From Desulfomonilia bacterium (GTDB taxonomy: Bacteria > Desulfobacterota > Desulfomonilia > UBA1062): a DNA stretch of 64,000 bases. Numbering within the stretch: position 1 is the first letter of the stretch; each line of letters starts with the position of its first letter. The stretch is taken from positions 328,565-392,564 of the forward strand of contig DATCTV010000034.1 of NCBI GenBank assembly GCA_036567785.1. Direction: 5' to 3'. The position numbers were made by a program, and so were the translations under genes. The notes beneath the pieces were generated by a model. It had not been told where the DNA came from, made no database searches, and saw nothing but the letters and a program-made list of their open reading frames with translations. Shown here in pieces: positions 62,219 through 64,000 of this stretch.

Positions 62219-63007
62219 ATGGATCTGGGGCTAAAAGGAAAATCTGCGGTAATAGCCGGTGCAAGCAGAGGACTGGGCTTCTCTATAGCAAAAGCTCTGG
62301 GCCTTGAAGGTGCCAGACTTGCAATATGTTCAAGGGACAGCGTCAATATCAATAAGGCATGTGATGAGCTGAAGTCACTTTCAATTGAAGCGATCGCCTA
62401 TACCGCGGATGTCAGCAATCCGTCCGGGACAAAGGAATTTATTGAGAAAGCAGCGCAAGATCTGGGCGGAATAGACATCCTTGTTACAAATGCAGGAGGT
62501 CCGCCTGCCATGTCTTTTGAGGCAATAGACGACAACACATGGGAAGAGGGATTCCGGCTGAATCTTTTAAGTACAATCGTAATGATCCGCGCCGCAATCC
62601 CGTTCATGAAGGAAAAGAAATCGGGACGGATAATCAACCTCACTTCAATTGCCGTCAAACAGCCTATTGAGGGGCTTATCATTTCAAACACGGTGCGTGC
62701 AGGCGTTATTGGACTTGCAAAGACTCTCTCGAGAGAGCTTGCCCCGTTTAATATAACCATCAACAACATTCTGCCCGGCTATTTCATGACCGAGCGCGTC
62801 GAAAAGCTTGCAAAAAGCCTTGCCGGACTTAAAAACGTCAGACCTGAAGAAATTCTTGAGTTCTGGAAAAATGAAATACCGCTCAAACGTATCGGAGACC
62901 CGGACGAAATAGGCCATCTGGCTGCATTCTTGGCGTCTGAAAAGGCGGCCTATATAACAGGGACCTCGATCCCGATTGACGGCGGGTTCTATAAGGGGCT
63001 GATGTAA
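62219..63007 (+). CDS. SDR-family oxidoreductase (FabG-like)
   Basis: A 262-aa short-chain dehydrogenase. SAVIAGASRGLGFSIAKAL holds the cofactor loop, VTNAGGPPAM the conserved NAG, IINLTSIAVK the catalytic Ser, and the end GTSIPIDGGFYKGL is FabG-like. The usual YxxSK appears as ISNTVRAG, so the Tyr is replaced by Asn and the Lys by Arg in this region; activity as a normal SDR may be altered. AAAGGAGG before ATG 62219 sets the start. It may substitute for the fabG missing from the fab operon, but the altered motif argues against it. Confidence 0.8.
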   Translation: MDLGLKGKSAVIAGASRGLGFSIAKALGLEGARLAICSRDSVNINKACDELKSLSIEAIAYTADVSNPSGTKEFIEKAAQDLGGIDILVTNAGGPPAMSFEAIDDNTWEEGFRLNLLSTIVMIRAAIPFMKEKKSGRIINLTSIAVKQPIEGLIISNTVRAGVIGLAKTLSRELAPFNITINNILPGYFMTERVEKLAKSLAGLKNVRPEEILEFWKNEIPLKRIGDPDEIGHLAAFLASEKAAYITGTSIPIDGGFYKGLM

Positions 63008-63016
63008 TAAATTATT

Positions 63017-63424
63017 TTATTGATTTTTGACAAGCTTATTGAACGCCTTGTTTAAGTCTTTATCAAAACTGAATAGTTTGGCGTTCATGCCGGATGCTTT
63101 TGCAGCAGCGATGCAATCTGCTATGTCCAATGTGTTAAGAGAATAAAGTTTTAAGGCTAAAATAAGATCATTTTTATCGGCATTCGATATGCCCCTGTAA
63201 TTAAGCAATTCTATAAGATGCTCTGATATTTCGGCACGCGGAATCTTATAGAGCTTGCCCAGCACATAAGCACATTCGGCAATGACACACTCAAGTATGA
63301 CGGCATTTACCCTGCCCTCATATACTTTATCAAAAAAAACGTCTGCTTCAATATAATGCTCAGGGGCATCTTTAATCAGATAACGAAGAATTACATTAGT
63401 ATCAGGAATTACGGTTTCTTTCAT
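63017..63424 (-). CDS. PIN-domain toxin (VapC-like)
   Basis: A 135-aa PIN-domain ribonuclease. Acidic residues of the active site are in IPDTNVILRYL (Asp), the glutamate of VILECVIAEC, LDIADCIAAA (Asp) and FSFDKDL (Asp). It overlaps the antitoxin gene by 23 bp and has GAGGT before the ATG. A type II toxin-antitoxin arrangement. Confidence 0.87.
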   Translation of the reverse strand: MKETVIPDTNVILRYLIKDAPEHYIEADVFFDKVYEGRVNAVILECVIAECAYVLGKLYKIPRAEISEHLIELLNYRGISNADKNDLILALKLYSLNTLDIADCIAAAKASGMNAKLFSFDKDLNKAFNKLVKNQ

Positions 63425-63638
63425 GCACTACCTCTTCCCACACCTTCTCCCTTGCTTTCTTTATCGGGATATACTCGTTCGAATATTTACTTAAAGCCCC
63501 ACCAACTTTTCTTACGGGCCGTAGAATAAGAACTTGACCATCGGATTCAATCTCAACCGATTTTGATTTTAATATAGTTCTAAATTTAGCCGGTATGGTT
63601 ATCTGTCCTTTTGATGTTATCGTTGCGGTAATTGCCAT
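63402..63638 (-). CDS. AbrB/MazE-type antitoxin
   Basis: A 78-aa swapped-hairpin DNA-binding protein: ATITSKGQITIPAKFRTILKSKSVEIESDGQVLILRP in parts is the SpoVT-AbrB fold. It precedes the PIN toxin in the usual order and is expected to repress the pair. AGGAGG precedes the ATG. Confidence 0.85.
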   Translation of the reverse strand: MAITATITSKGQITIPAKFRTILKSKSVEIESDGQVLILRPVRKVGGALSKYSNEYIPIKKAREKVWEEVVHERNRNS

Positions 63639-64000
63639 AATATATTTCCTCCTATATCCTTAGGTAATGAAAATAGAATTAGATGTCAAATAATAATTTG
63701 CAAGGCATTATATATATGCATTACCGATCTCTTAAAGTTCCTGCGCAACGTAGATATTTATCGTTTTTTGACAGTCGAGGCATTTGTGCAGGAATCTTAG
63801 ACTTTTCAATAGCCTGGTGCGCAAGTGTTGTCTTGCATGTCTGGTGCGGCCCTGAGAGTATTTGAATAAAACGCCGATGTTCATGAAGACGTGTCTCTTG
63901 TAGGTCATACAACCCCAGCATGTTTTTTTGCTCAATACGTTGAGTAAAAATACTCAAGATTGTGAGCAGATTTCAAAAAGGGACTTTTGTCTTTAAAAAA
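63639..64000. other. Window edge without a convincing gene
   Basis: A possible 78-codon minus-strand reading (63721-63957) and other frames look low in coding quality. A CTCAA/TTGAG inverted repeat lies at 63932-63945. Nothing recognisable; possibly a degraded element continuing beyond the window. Confidence 0.5.

Noticed and set aside
63721..63957. Minus-strand 78-codon reading near the window edge, considered as a transposase fragment
   Set aside because: No zinc-finger, DDE or helix-turn-helix pattern is convincing and no ribosome site is seen; the text does not match any element I can name.

Overview
The window looks like chromosome of an anaerobic or facultatively anaerobic deltaproteobacterium (Desulfobacterota), possibly a Syntrophales-like lineage. 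This is inferred from gene content and order, not from a marker gene. The yceD-rpmF-fabD-acpP-fabF-rpiB-glyA-nrdR block is a typical deltaproteobacterial order. A glycyl radical enzyme with its activase needs anoxia. MglA-type GTPase, HD-GYP and PAS-kinase genes and many Fe-S flavoproteins fit the same picture. No rRNA, tRNA, CRISPR array or intact mobile element was seen.

Layout. (1) 17-7237, plus strand: a five-gene operon with an alkylglycerone-phosphate-synthase-like FAD oxidase, a GlpC-like Fe-S protein, a GlpA/GlpD-like FAD dehydrogenase, an FGGY kinase and a GPH-type sugar symporter. (2) 7313-8449: a GH17-like lipoprotein. (3) 8703-17792: two facing modules, each led by a related TetR regulator. 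One encodes VOC, 3-ketosphinganine-reductase-like SDR and DUF362 proteins. The other encodes a 984-aa glycyl radical enzyme carrying an N-terminal SCP2-like lipid-binding domain, plus its activase. A two-domain MaoC hydratase lies between them. (4) 17957-21511: a GNAT protein, then a third TetR gene diverging from a ferredoxin/GMC-flavoprotein pair across an 18-bp perfect palindrome with back-to-back promoters. (5) 21512-28650: a looser region with small ORFs, palindromes, a linalool dehydratase/isomerase-like lipoprotein, a YehS-like protein, a secreted protein, a C45-type hydrolase, and a decayed locus where an oxidoreductase 5' fragment abuts a sulfatase 3' fragment. (6) 28655-33851: an SDR/CrtI-like/ferredoxin-reductase/CrtI-like redox operon, with a membrane AraC regulator upstream. 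(7) 35205-40562: the fatty-acid/one-carbon housekeeping block, lacking plsX, fabH and fabG. (8) 40750-49790: an eight-gene signalling cluster ending in a response regulator fused to a GspE/PilB ATPase. (9) 49930-59091: TPR protein, PurU, CPBP protease, two PilZ proteins, several lipoproteins and a penicillin-acylase-like protein. (10) 59115-63638: a radical SAM gene coupled to a second GlpD, a FabG-like SDR, and a VapBC-type toxin-antitoxin pair.

Working interpretation (inference): much of the non-housekeeping DNA seems devoted to hydrophobic, isoprenoid-like or ether-lipid-like substrates. The evidence is the SCP2-GRE, the LinD-like protein, the CrtI-like and GMC flavoproteins, the KDSR-like SDR and the AGPS-like oxidase, each cluster with its own TetR or AraC regulator. 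The strongest candidates for something undescribed are the SCP2-glycyl-radical-enzyme module and the REC-GspE/MglA/HD-GYP signalling cluster.
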